Shown piece after piece: positions 47,561 through 59,023 of a stretch of DNA of 64,000 nt. A program made the translations under genes and the position numbers. This DNA is from Alopecurus myosuroides (lineage: Eukaryota > Streptophyta > Magnoliopsida > Poales > Poaceae): positions 583,139,158-583,203,157 of the forward strand of contig CM054057.1 in NCBI GenBank assembly GCA_028641055.1, in the 5' to 3' direction. The notes below the pieces were generated by a model that worked only from the letters and a program-made list of their open reading frames with translations, did not search any database and was not told the origin of the DNA. Position 1 is the stretch's first letter. Every line of letters starts with the position of its first letter.

Positions 47561-48990
47561 ATGAACGCGTAGTCCATCAAGGAACTACTCACGAGGTATC
47601 ATGGAGGCAGAAAGGTCAATGGAGATGGATCTGAGGGCACCTCCCCGTCCTGGCAGAGTGCCAGAACATAGACTTCTGTCCCCCAAATTAGGCTTTCGGA
47701 TCGAGGCGGAGCTCGGATGGATTGCTGGCAAAATCCTCCGGTATGCATCAGTTTTAGGTCAAGTGGGTTTTTATGAGCGAAGAGGAAACAGGAGGCAGTG
47801 CACGAGGGCACGGGATGACCCCTAGGCGCGGGTCAAGGCATGCCATGTCTAGGACCCCTCTCGCTTATGTGGGGGCCACCTAGGGCTTGATGCGCGTGTA
47901 ACACACGTTTGTTGGGAGACCCTAAGAGGAAGGTATGAAGAGCACAGTAGCAAGTTTTCCTCGGAAACAAACCAAGGTTGAATCGACTAGTAGGAGAAAG
48001 AATTCACTTCCGAAGGTTGATGTAGCTGATGTGGCAGGGCGCACTCGGAAACATCGTTGTTTTCTCCCTAATGGCAACAGCACATCCCCCACATGTTATG
48101 TTTCTTTCACTCGAGCGTGAGTAAAAAGGAGGCATGAACCCACTATCGAGCATAAATACTCCCTCTTGGAGTTACAAGCATCTACTTGGCCATATCATCT
48201 ACTAGCAACGGAGAGCATGTAAGATCATAAATAACATACACACGAATAAAAACATAAAGAGAAGAGATCATTGGACATAACATTCAATATTCATCGGATC
48301 CCAGCAAACACAATATGTAGCATTAAAATAAGATGATCTTGATGATGTTATGCAGCTCACAAGATCTAAACATGAGGCATAAAGAGAAGAGAACAATCAT
48401 ATATCTATGCCTATCGACCCGTAGTCCAAGGATGAACTACTCACGCATCATTCCGGAGGCGGGCATGGTGGTGTAGAGCCCTATGGTGATGAATTCCCCT
48501 CCCTGCAGGGGCACGACATATTTCTAAGACTTCTGGTTTTCGAATCGTCCAATTCTGAGAATATTTCCAGAACAACTTTTCTGAAATAAAAAATAGCAGA
48601 AAATAGGAACCGTCTCTGGCATCTTGTCAATAGGTTAGTCCCAAAAAATTGATAAAAATGACATAAAGTGTATAGGAAATATGCAACATATAGTATGAAA
48701 ACAACATGGAACATCAGAAATTATGGATACGTTTATGACATATCAGGGCTCTCTTTCTGACTCTGGGAGTATTCCGGTGAATAAAAAATGCTCGTTAATT
48801 TTAGCTCATTTTAAGCACTTCCATTTTTGGATATTTTTTGCAATACACATATAATATAAACAGAAACTGGAATTGGGCACTCGATTAAGAGGTTAGTCCA
48901 ATAAATGATAGGAAACACAGGAAAGACATGTAGAAAACATGTAGAATATAAAGCATGCAGTATTAAAAATTATATATACGTTTGAGACAT
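47560..48990. mobile_element. Degraded LTR sequences of Pooideae-type retrotransposons
   Basis: Several phrases are ones I know from abundant Triticeae/Pooideae LTRs: GTGTAACACACGT...GTTGGGAGACCCTAAGAGGAAGG (47897-47935), CTACTAGCAACGGAGAGCATG (about 48198), ATCGGATCCCAGCAAACACAA (about 48294), CCGTAGTCCAAGGATGAACTACTCACGC (48419-48446), AGGTTAGTCCCAAAAAAT (about 48633) and GGATACGTTTATGACATATCA (about 48725). A second, shorter copy of the last part lies at about 48830-48990. No gene or intact LTR pair is left. The family name cannot be fixed without a database. Confidence 0.6.
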
Positions 48991-49019
48991 AGCAGACACA
49001 GAGCTCTCACATGGTGATT

Positions 49020-50315
49020 AACTAATTGCGTCATGCAGGAGGTTTTTCTGGGTGTAACAATGTGCGCATTGCGCTTTGTCGAGCGTTTCCCCATGCGTCG
49101 CATATCGCTGGTGCCAGCGCAACGCATAATCTTTGGTAAGCTTGATCAGCCTTCCCAGCTTCCCAAGCGGCACTGCCAGGTCCAGCGCGACGGAGACGAC
49201 TCTGTACAACGCCACCGTTTCCCGCCAGTCGATCGGACTGGCTATTAAAACAGACTCGTTGTGCTGCCGCTTCACAACTACCCGCTCGTTGTCTCCCACA
49301 ATACGCCACCCAAGTCGTCGCTGCCTTCTCGACAACAACGTGTCGTGCCGCCTAGGAACGACCTGGGCCACTCGCACCCAGGCCATGCATCATCGCTACC
49401 CACTACATGATGCAACCTCTCAGTTATCTGAAGATGAGGGTAGTGGCTACGACCCTTTTCATTGGGTGGGTGATGATAAGGAGGAGGCGGAGTAAGAGCC
49501 ATATGAGGAGCAGGAGCAGTAATAGGAGCAGCAGAAGCCATTGTATCATGATTAGGTCATGGTGTACAACTCGTTCGTCAGCTGGCGCAATGAGCAAGTG
49601 CAACGCCAGATGAGCTCAGCCTTGGAGGAGGCGAACAAAGGCCGCGGACGCCACAACCATTGAGGCTTCACGCGGGAGCACCAATAGGAAGGAGCATGTC
49701 CGCTCCCTCATGGCCGTTGAGCGGACTGTCTACAAGCAATTCAACGTCTAAACGGCGTAGGCCGAGCAGCAGCAGCTGATCGTCCAGGGGGAGGAGAATG
49801 CCACTTCCTTCATGTCTTTCTAGCGTGCGGCCCGTGAGGAGCTGAATAGACATAGGGCATTGCGCGAGTGTGCCCGGAGTGATGTGGCAAATGCTCACCC
49901 ATTCGGGCAGAGCAAGCCTTTAGCTGGGCCCGAAGTAGCGAAGCTGGGGGCGGAGGCGCAATGGTAGCAGGTGCATAAACATGAGAGCGTGAGGCGGAAC
50001 TAATAGGCGCATGGACATGCTCATACATGGCGGAGGTGTGCCGAATGGGGGTGTAAGACAGGGCGGAGAGGCGCCGGCTCGCGCAGGTGGCAGACCGTGA
50101 TGAGCCTCTCTCCCCATCATACTTTGCCGAACCGGTGACGAACGACGACGAACTTGTACCCTCCAACAGGGTGGCGAATGACGATGAGGCTGGCCTAGCG
50201 ACATCTAGATTAGTTTATTTGAGGTTCAATTCTGCCCTCCAACCGTTTACATCAACTTATAGTTCAAATTTTGATTATTTCTATCAAAATTCAACAAAAT
50301 CGTATCTTGACTGAA
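49020..50315 (+). pseudogene. Decayed transposon-borne reading frame of unknown function
   Basis: Plus-strand pieces MHHRYPLHDATSQLSEDEGS, SGYDPFHWVGDDKEEAE, VMVYNSFVSWRNEQVQRQM, EEENATSF-like sequence and YFAEPVTNDDELVPSNRVAN line up in order. Several stops and frame changes separate them. The composition resembles coiled-coil proteins carried by grass DNA transposons, but I cannot name the family. It is clearly non-functional. Confidence 0.35.
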
Positions 50316-50754
50316 AATTTATGAATGTTTGTCAAATTAAAATTTTTGTTTTGAGGAATGCCGCTGAAGTCAACAACCCCATTATGGCAGACATACGTCC
50401 GACATCACTAAAGAGGAGACACTTGGAGGGCGCTAGACACGATTTTTGGGATTGCTAGTGGAGACGGTCCAAGGCATCGAGGTTTTCAAGTGTGGAAACG
50501 GTATGGTCGAGAGAGACACGTGTTTATGGTTGGATCGATGGCTCGGTCAATCAGTATCTCCAGAATGCAGGTGTCATGGGCATGTTATGATGTGAGAATG
50601 CAGAAGCTACAAATGGCACCATGCTCAATGGCCACCACCTCATATGCGGCACGATGGGACCATATAGACTGCTAGCATAGCCGCTCTTTAAAAGGTGGTC
50701 AATGACGGCCACCAGCTATCCTCGCGTGACACTTCACATACCATCAGCATGACC
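50316..50754. other. Unassigned DNA with a possible transposon end
   Basis: GATTGCTAGTGGAGACGGTCC near 50450-50471, read inverted, is GGACCGTCTCCACTAGC. It resembles the GAGCATCTCCACTGG-type end seen at 29954. It may close an element that contains the decayed frame to its left. No left end was found. Confidence 0.3.
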
Positions 50755-51225
50755 GTCAAATGAGTGAATGTATAACCTCACACAAACCTCTATAGGTTAC
50801 TCGAGAAAAGTACAAGGTGTCATTGACGGCCACCGGCGAGCCTCACCTCCGCTCAGCATGGTGGAAACGACATATTGGGCTCCTGTGCGCACGGGAGCAG
50901 AGGAAAAACAGAGGAGAGAAAGCAGCACCGGCGCAAAGAACATATTACTTCACATAGAGATGGTTGCAGGCTACAACATGCCTTTTTTTTGTTTCTCCAA
51001 CGATAACGAATTCATCAAATGTGAGAATTGAGCAACGGATGCGCTAGCTCCTTATTTGTACAAGCTTTTGAGCGGCTATAGAAACCAGGATAAGCATTCA
51101 CACATGATGTCATTCTATGCACCTAATCCCTAGCTGAATTCAATTTGAAGACCCACAACAACAGGCTGGCCACAAAGAAACGAAAGGGTTCACACTTTGG
51201 TATAATAACTACTCCCTCCTCTCCA
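50755..51225. other. Diverged copy of segment S1
   Basis: Collinear with 28950-29370: GAGTGAATGTATAACCTCAC, GGCGAGCCTCACCTCC, CATGATGTCATTCTATGCACC and TAGCTGAATTCAA recur in order. No gene is recognised. Confidence 0.6.
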
Positions 51226-51489
51226 CCATATAAACGCTTCTGCTTCAGTGTCTCCCACTAAACCAAAACGTTGATATAAGGATGGCTGAGATTGCTCCGT
51301 ACACTTCCGTTATCATGCTTGGTTGCAAATAATTAAGCCGTATTAAGACGTACGCGGCCCTGTATAAACCCATCCGGGTTATTTTAATTATGTATTTGCA
51401 TATAAACATTCGCACAAAATTCATACATCGCCGTGAGCACGTCGTTGCCTCGCATGTGATTAGGCGTGGTGGGCGAGCGGCTTATAATT

Positions 51490-52143
51490 CATGTGGTTTT
51501 TGGATAAGAAGGTGATTCTGACAAAAGATAATTTAGCAAGAAATGGGTGGAAAGGTGATATGATATGTTCCTTTTGTGGGAACAACGAGACAGTAGATCA
51601 TCTCTTTATTTCTTGCCCTATGGCTAAACTTATTTGGCGAGTGGTTTTTTGTACTTTTAATATTCCTCCTCCCGCCAACTTGACTAATATGTTTGGGAAT
51701 TGGTTTAATGGGATTGATGCTAGAACTAAAAGAAGGATTAGGATTGGTGTATCGGCCATTTGTTGGGCCATTTGGCTATGTAGAAATAATGTTGTTTTTA
51801 ACAGAAGAACTATTTTCATGTCTTACAGGTTATTTTCTCAGCAGCTCATTGGATCCAGCTATGGGCTTTCTTACTCCCTTCAGATCAGAGGAAGCTTATG
51901 GTGGATGACTGCACTCGTCTCCTTACGGTGGCACAGGATTTTTTCTCCCAGCATACGTGGCAGCATCATAATAGTATTTCGTAGTTTCCTTTTGGTTTTG
52001 CTGTTTCGTTATAAGGAGATTATCCTGTTCTTGTAAGGTTTAAACTTTTTTAAACGTTTGGCTACGCTGAATTTTAATAAGCAATAAAGGCTGTGTGCAT
52101 CACTCGATGCAGAGGCCGGGGTTGTCCCCATTTCTAAAAAAAA
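51490..52143 (+). mobile_element. LINE (L1-type) 3' end with poly(A)
   Basis: A 5'-truncated non-LTR retrotransposon. The frame at 51491-52036 encodes the C-terminal zinc-binding region of a plant LINE ORF2: DNLARNGWKGDMICSFCGNN, TVDHLFISCPMAKLIWRVV (Cys-x2-Cys and His-x4-Cys), then IGVSAICWAIWLCRNNVVFN. A frameshift near 51830 affects the end. The 3' part (GCTGTGTGCATC...GATGCAGAGGCCGGG) and the terminal A run at 52136-52143 are typical for grass LINEs. I could not identify a target duplication. Confidence 0.85.
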
Positions 52144-52249
52144 CATAATATGCTCATATACGAGGATGGACGGTACACGAACAAAAAATAAATTTTTAAT
52201 GTAATATGTTGATCTTATCCTTCCACCAAATTGGTTTGGGGGTCGGGGT

Positions 52250-52268
52250 GGGGGGGGGGGGGGGGGGG
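52250..52268 (+). repeat. Poly-G tract, 19 G
   Basis: An uninterrupted run of 19 G. It may be a simple repeat or a sequencing-length artefact. Confidence 0.8.
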
Positions 52269-52344
52269 CACGGAAGCACAACCCCAATATAAAACGTTTT
52301 AGCAAGTTATATATTGTGAGACAGAGGTAGTACTACACAATTAC

Positions 52345-52759
52345 ACATCAGGTAAAGCTGACAGCCAGTAACTTATCCTCGTTACTACAGACCATCCACC
52401 TTGTGATCTTTATTTTTTGTATTAACTCTCATCTGGCCGTGTGTGCATATATATATATATGTACCATCCACCGTGGTACATGTTAGCCAGGATAGTTCCC
52501 ATCCATTGGGGTTTACTGTAGTGATAAGCTATCCTGAGAAGCAAGCCAAAGAAATGTATATGTTGTCCATTTTTGCCAAGCCAGCTAGCCACCCTGAATA
52601 GTGGTGCACTCCTCAAATGAGGGAATTGACTATCCACTTTTTTTGTGAAAGTATATTTTGAAGACATACAAAAAGAACATATATTATGCCGCACATGCAC
52701 AATATCAATAATATGTTGGATTTGGGAGGCATTAGAAAAAGATCAACATGTAGTGGTTC
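52345..52759. other. Third, diverged copy of segment P
   Basis: Collinear with 24530-24935 and 44330-44735: ACCATCCACCTTGT, GTGATAAGCTA(G/T)CCTGAGAAGCA, TAGCCACCCTGAATAGTG, CACAATATCA and ATATGTTGGATT recur in order with many differences. Element E1 inserted at its right edge. Confidence 0.75.
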
Positions 52760-53173
52760 CAGCACTGGTAGAAAATAGGCCTATTGTCCCGGTTCGCCAG
52801 GGCCAGTAGTCCCGACCGCGCAACCGGGACTAGCTATGCGCGACTAAAGGCACCCCCTATAGTCCCGCGGGCTTACGGACCGGGACTAAAGGCCCGTCCA
52901 CGTGGGCGGGTGACGGAGCCGGGGGACGGAGGACCTTTAGTCCCGGTTGGCCACCTGAACTGGGACTAGACTTTATTTCGTTATTTGGGTTTCTAATTAT
53001 TTTTCACACCACTTTTTCTCTCCCTTTTTTTACTCCCTTTTTTCATTCCCTTTTTTCACTCCCTTTTTCTTTTCTTCAAAATTTGTATTATTTGCTTAGT
53101 GTCTAACTACAATTATCTCTAGTCAAATTACTTACTCATATTATCTCTAGTCAAATTACTTACTCATGGTCAA

Positions 53174-53251
53174 ACTTCCCGCTCGGTCACCCATCCTCCC
53201 ACTACTCTAGCACTAGCACGCTTAACTTCCGAGTTCCATACCGTCCCGCAT
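53174..53251 (-). other. 5S rRNA-derived segment in E1
   Basis: The plus strand reads ACTTCCC...GGTCACCCATCCT...ACTACTCT...AGCACGCTTAACTTC. This is the inverse of the 3' two-thirds of plant 5S rRNA, including AAGTTAAGCGTGCT (A-box region) and AGGATGGGTGACC (C-box region). The sense strand is the same as the exonuclease gene. It is too short and diverged for a 5S gene. The match is from memory of the 5S sequence. Confidence 0.8.
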
Positions 53252-53531
53252 CCAAGTGTTTTGCACGCATGTATGTGATAGTAGTATCATATCAATCTTA
53301 TTAACATGTTGGTCGATGCCACATTTTTTTATTGTTTGAATTTCAAATAAATCTTTTAATAAACAAAAAGTAATGATGTAATTAATAATTTTGAATAAAT
53401 AAATAAACATTAACTTTTTAATTTGTATTATTTCTAAAAATACAAATAATATATCAAAAAATTAAGAAAAATAGAACTAATTCATTTTAAAATCTTAAAA
53501 ATATAAATAATATATCAAAAAATTAAGAACA

Positions 53532-56500
53532 ATCTTATATTTACTAATTGGAGGCACCATTAAAGCCTCCACGTTAATCCACATCATCAGAATAATTAAG
53601 ACAGTTAGATCTAAAATTAAAGGCTAGGATTAGTACGACAAGTTGTAATTATAACGTTTACATAAGAAGTCACGTTGACACGTTGAGATGTTGGAAACCA
53701 CGTGGCTGGTACGAGGCTTGACATAATCGTTGCTATTTTGAAAAGCTATCCATGTGACTTAAATTTTCTTTTTCGAGATAATCCCTGCCTCATGACCTAA
53801 CCTTAGATGGAGCAGCTTTAGCAGCGTAGGTCTTCCACATGTACACGCCTCTTCTTCCTCATATTCTCACGTATCTTGGACCCAAACTACCAAATCTAAA
53901 CAAGAAAAATAAACATTCATCTCCGGTTCCAGGAGTTGATGTGCCGACGTGCTTGAATCGGAAGCTGGATATCCATCCTGTTATTCGTCCAAAGGTAGAA
54001 AACCTTTCCATCCATCTTCTTCTAGGATATTCATCCAAAGGAAGAAAACTTCTCTGCCGAGGGTATTTTGGTATTGTGGCCAATGGGCATGGTGACAGTG
54101 GCGGCTGAAGCCCAATCTTTCTCCGCATCAACACAAAGATCAAGCGCACAACCATCAAGGACGATGTCCTATTTTATTCTTGGCAACCGTTACATCGATA
54201 ATTCCGTTGTCCATCACAGCGTCTGCCTCAACCAAAATAATGCAGCAGCTTACGTACTTCAGCTGACTCGGTTCATTGGTTTTATTTACTGTATTTATCT
54301 GAAATACCATTAGAAGTCCCGGCCGGCCGGCCGACCAATATTGCGGCAGAAGTATAGCATGGCAGGTTGTTTTGACAGAATAAACCTCAGAATTTTTCCA
54401 CCGTAGATATGGTTATTCTTAGTACTCTCCATTGATCAAAGTTGAATAACATGGATAAATATGATGCTTTCACTGCAATGTCCGTAGCTAAAGCATTATT
54501 TTCAATACGTATTAGTTTCCATGTGCGGTCGTCCTCTCTAACTCCAACAATTTTCGCTCTAGGTGGCTCTCCGATCGGTCGAGTCGCCGCCGCAGAACGC
54601 AGTACAGCCTGCTCCACGGGTGCCCTCTCGCCCTCCTTTTACATCTGCTTCAGGGTGGTTTGAATTTGTTAATACCAAGAAGACAAGGCCGAGCCCATCT
54701 GGCCTCCAAAGATAAGAAAAAGTCATACGTTCTTTGAGCTTTGATAGATTTGTTTCACTCTTCATATAAGTAGTAGCAGAAGTTGCACCACTGCTCAACA
54801 ACATTTATTCTCAATGGAATTGTGTTCTATATTATCATCCTCAATCGCCGTGGTTGACAATAAAATCTCTTCAGGTCGCTCCTCCATAGATGTACAATTG
54901 TATCTATGTAATTTTGGATGAAAATAATCGTCACAGTCTCAAGCAACTCAATCTAAAGATCAAGCAGCTTTGACTTGGCTCCGACTGAAGCCGCTAGCAC
55001 TGATGCAAAGCGGATCACTGCATTGGTGGCATCCCTGTATCATACTGATGATGCATGTACGTAGTAGCATCGCGGAATCCAAGACACTAAGATTGTGCAG
55101 GCCGAAGGCTCCATTGTTTTCCATCAGACGTCCTATACTTGGCCCCGGTGATGCTAGCTGGTCGCACTTAAGCAACAGTCTCCTGTCAGATCGTGTTTCT
55201 TCCTTGATGATTTCATTTAAACAATACACACCGGAAATTAGATGGAAACATTTATATTTGTTCGTACTCTGAATGCATATCATGGAAGCACAATGTTTAA
55301 GACCTCACGATATACACTTGGTAGAAAAACCTGTGAGGGGAGGAAATAAAAATACAACGAACAGGGTGCCGACAGCTGACGGCGATATGCCGCGCTTTGT
55401 CATGGAAGAAGGTCCACAATTACCGAGGCCAACAAGCACAGCCAGAACTGCCGCAAGGTTGGCTGCCACCTGGCTTTGGCAGAGCTAACCATAACAAGAT
55501 TGAAAAGATCAACAACATGGGGTGACGCGGGAGAAGCATCTACCATAACTATTATGCAGAATTCTTTGAACCATGCATCGCGGGAATAGAAAACGAGGTA
55601 AGTCAATGCAACAAAGTAGTACATATGTATAGGTACTACTTCAGGTACGATACACTCTTTTGTTCCAATAAACTACACGTGCTTTGCTTGGTGCATAACT
55701 CGGAACATTGGTTTACTGCTTTGGGTGCACTGATTTTACTTTGGAGCAAAATCAAATTTCCCATGCTATTCTTTTGATTAGCTTCACGCTAATTTTTCAG
55801 AAATTATATTTTAGGTGCATAGAATCTGATTGTGCAAGAATTTAAATTGTTTTTCTGCCATTTATTAACATGATTGGTTGATCTTGCGGTGTATGGTATA
55901 GAAGCAAGTGGTGGCCTTGATTTGTTTTGATCTCCTCCTCTACTTTAATGAATTTATATTCACATGAAATAGTAGAAGGGAAACAATATCGTGTGATATA
56001 CCTAATCTATTGTTGTGGCTATCTTATGTGGTTTTACTATGAAATTGCTAAGTTTAATGATACCTAATTATAGCCAATATAATTATTGTTCTTAATTCTT
56101 ATAAATATTGATATGTGCATGAAAGTAGGACTGAATATTGTTATGTTATAGGAGTGATGAGGTGAATATTTCCCTATTAGGTTTTTTATCGTTATCATAT
56201 AATTTCTCCATTTTGTTTTTGAATTATGCGGGTGCTAATTGTATGTACGTAATGTATGGACTCTATAGGTATGCCGGGATATTGCATCGATTTTGATGTC
56301 CATGAAGGATAGGAGCCTACTTCATTTCTCGACAGATTTAAAAAAATACTTATGTACACGTAAAAATGTATGGCTTACAGAATATATTTTAGAGGAATAA
56401 TATATGTAACTCAAATGACATTCTAATATAGAAGGGTGCTAACTAATACTTCATTATTGTTATATTACGTATTTACATGTAAATTATTTCACACACAACT

Positions 56501-56899
56501 GATACAGGAATTAAATAATGAACAATAAGACATGATAGATTAATGGCATTCTCTCACGTCCCACATTAGATGACCTTTTAGATATTGGCACAATCCACAA
56601 CCACAATATTATATTGTCTTATTTACATGCATATGTTCTAGAACATTATAGAATATATTGTGAAACTTTTTTACGTGGCATGAACAACCGTACAGTTGTC
56701 ATGTGAACAATAAAATATATAGTAATCAAAATTCTTCATTAGAAACTTAATCTAGAGAGGGGCCATTATAAGTGCCTGTATACCCATTTCGCAACAAACA
56801 TAACCAATATCTCCACGAACAAACTACCAACTTGATCACATGGGCAATAGTGAAATTATATTGAAACTAGCCCGTGCGGATGCACGGGTTGACGACTAG
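53532..56899 (+). mobile_element. Helitron, 3368 bp, inserted in E1
   Basis: It starts TCTTATATTTACTAATTGG after host A (53531) and ends with hairpin CCCGTGCGGATGCACGGG (56871-56888), seven bases and CTAG (56896-56899) before host T. Element E2 shows the empty site AAGAACA/ATAATACTAATTC near 58631-58650, so the boundaries are exact. There is no Rep/helicase, so it is non-autonomous. Exon-like stretches may be captured gene pieces, e.g. a minus-strand frame 55283-54960 with LKCDQLASPGPSIGRLMENN, but none is recognised. The right half (55620-56700) is AT-rich without genes. Confidence 0.93.
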
Positions 56900-58303
56900 T
56901 AATACTAATTCATTTTAAAATCTTAAAAATACAAATACTAATTTTTTGTGAACAGATATATAGAAACTGTAGTTTTTCTGTTTTGTTTTCTTGATGTGTT
57001 TTTGTTTGTTTTCTTGATGTTTTTTTGTTTTTGCTTGTTTTGAAACGTGTGTTTGACATAATATAGAATCACAAAAGACAAGTGATAATTAAATCACAAG
57101 TAAAATAGACATCACAATCATGAATAGAACACAATCATATCACATTCATAACATAGAGTCTTACGATCACAGATAACACAAACATAAGTCTCACAATACT
57201 AAGATATCCATTACATATATATACTAAGATACCCATTACATGCATATATATCGAACGCATACATCTATGGCTCCGTCGAGTAGATGCGGAACAACTCGTA
57301 GGAGACATATGCATCTATGGCTGCATACTTGACGTTCGTCAAGTCCAGTGGGGTCTTCTCCCAAAAAAAGTAATTCTTTCGGGGGAAACCAGACTTCATG
57401 GTTTCGTAGCCCTCGTGGATTAAGGCAATTGCCATGCGAGTCATCCCGGTCCTTGGCCCGTTCAATTGGATAAGATCCTGAAGATCAATGTAGTGATCTT
57501 CAGGTATCACAATACCCAAGCGCATCAACTTCGGACGGTCTTGCCTGATGTCAACGCTGCAAAAGTCATATCCCATGTTGACAAGAAAATCAACAAGGGC
57601 CGGAGAATGCTTTGAACTACTGCAACAACAAAAATTTGATACGTGTTAGATATTGCAACACATGTATTCTTCACATGCAACACACAAATCGAAGATGCAA
57701 GATTGTACGTGTGCGTTACCTTGACCATTGGAAGACCAACACAGCCTCCTTGAACGCAATCTGGATGACGGTAACATCCCGTTGATCCGCCGTATAGTCC
57801 AGATCAAGCCCGAAGAACCGGTGTTCATCGGGAGAGGAGAAATAGAGATTGGTCAAATACTCAAGAGCACCGGAGAGGCTCTCGCAAATGTTGGTGTAGC
57901 ACACGTCGAGATGCTTGCCGCATGGTGTGGGACCACCACTGGTAGAAAAAAGGCCTACAGTCCCGGTTCGCCAGGCCCATTAATCCCGTCCGGGCAACCG
58001 GGACTAGCTATGCGCGACTAAAGGCCCCCCCCTATAGTCCCATCTCTTACGGACCGGGACTAAAGGCCCGTCCACGTGGGCGGGTGGCGGAGCCTGAGGT
58101 CGGAGGACATTTAGTCCCGGTTGGCCACATGAACCGGGACTAGATTTATTTCGTAATTTTTTTAATTCATTTGGTTTCTAATTATTTTTCTCACCTTTTT
58201 TCACTCCCTTTTTTTCACTCCCTTTTTTTCACTCCCTTTTTTTTTCACAATTTGTATTATTTGCTTAAGATTATCTCTAGTCAAATTAGTTACACATGGT
58301 CAA

Positions 58304-58383
58304 ACTTCCCGCTCGGTCACCCATCCTCCCACTACTCTAGCACTAGCACGCTTAACTTCCGAGTTCCATCCCGTCCCGAATCC
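58304..58383 (-). other. 5S rRNA-derived segment in E2
   Basis: Almost identical to 53174-53251 in E1, at the same place relative to the ends. GGTCACCCATCCT and AGCACGCTTAACTTC are retained, i.e. the inverse of 5S internal promoter boxes. Confidence 0.8.
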
Positions 58384-58559
58384 AAGTGTTTCTCACGCAT
58401 GTATATGATAATAGTATCATATCAATCTTATTAACATGTTGGCCGAAGCCACATTTCTTTATTGTTTGAATTTCAAATAAATCTTTTAATAAACAAAAGT
58501 AATGATGTAATTAATAATTTTGAATAAATAAATAAACATTAACTTTTAATTTGTATTAT

Positions 58560-58830
58560 TTCTAAAAATTGAGAAAAATAGAACTAATTCATTTTAAAAT
58601 CTTAAAAATACAAATAATATATCAAAAATGAAGAACAATAATACTAATTCATTTTAAAATCTTAAAATACAAAATATATATCAAAAATTAAGAACAATAA
58701 TACTAATTCATTTTAAAATCTTAAAAATACAAATAATATCAAAAAATGAAGAAAAATAATACTAATTCATTTTAAAATCTTAAAATGAAAAAATATATCA
58801 AAAATAAAGAACAATAATACAAACAATATT
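58560..58830. repeat. Short AT-rich tandem repeats in E2
   Basis: Four to five imperfect copies of an approximately 60-bp unit containing ACTAATTCATTTTAAAATC and AATATATCAAAAA. E1 has fewer copies on either side of its Helitron. GTCGATCACACATAACAC repeats follow at 58847-58940. Confidence 0.75.
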
Positions 58831-59023
58831 CATTACATGCATAGAGTCGATCACACATAACACAAACATAGAGTCGATCACACATAACACAAACATAGAG
58901 TCGATCACATTTCATAATTAACATATATATATAGAGTCGATCACAAAAGATATCCATTACATATATACTACTAATTAGATACCCATTACATGCACATAGA
59001 TATCGAACGCATGCATACATCAT

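Noticed and set aside
51206..51260. Stowaway-like end (TACTCCCTCCTCTCC)
   Set aside because: No inverted partner or second TA was found, so a complete MITE cannot be supported.
53174..53251. A 5S rRNA gene
   Set aside because: Only about two-thirds of the length, diverged in the structural stems, single copy and inside a transposon. It is a derived fragment, not an rRNA gene.
57728..58021. Plus-strand frame across the left end of E2
   Set aside because: It runs antisense through the exonuclease exon and into the transposon end. It is a shadow.
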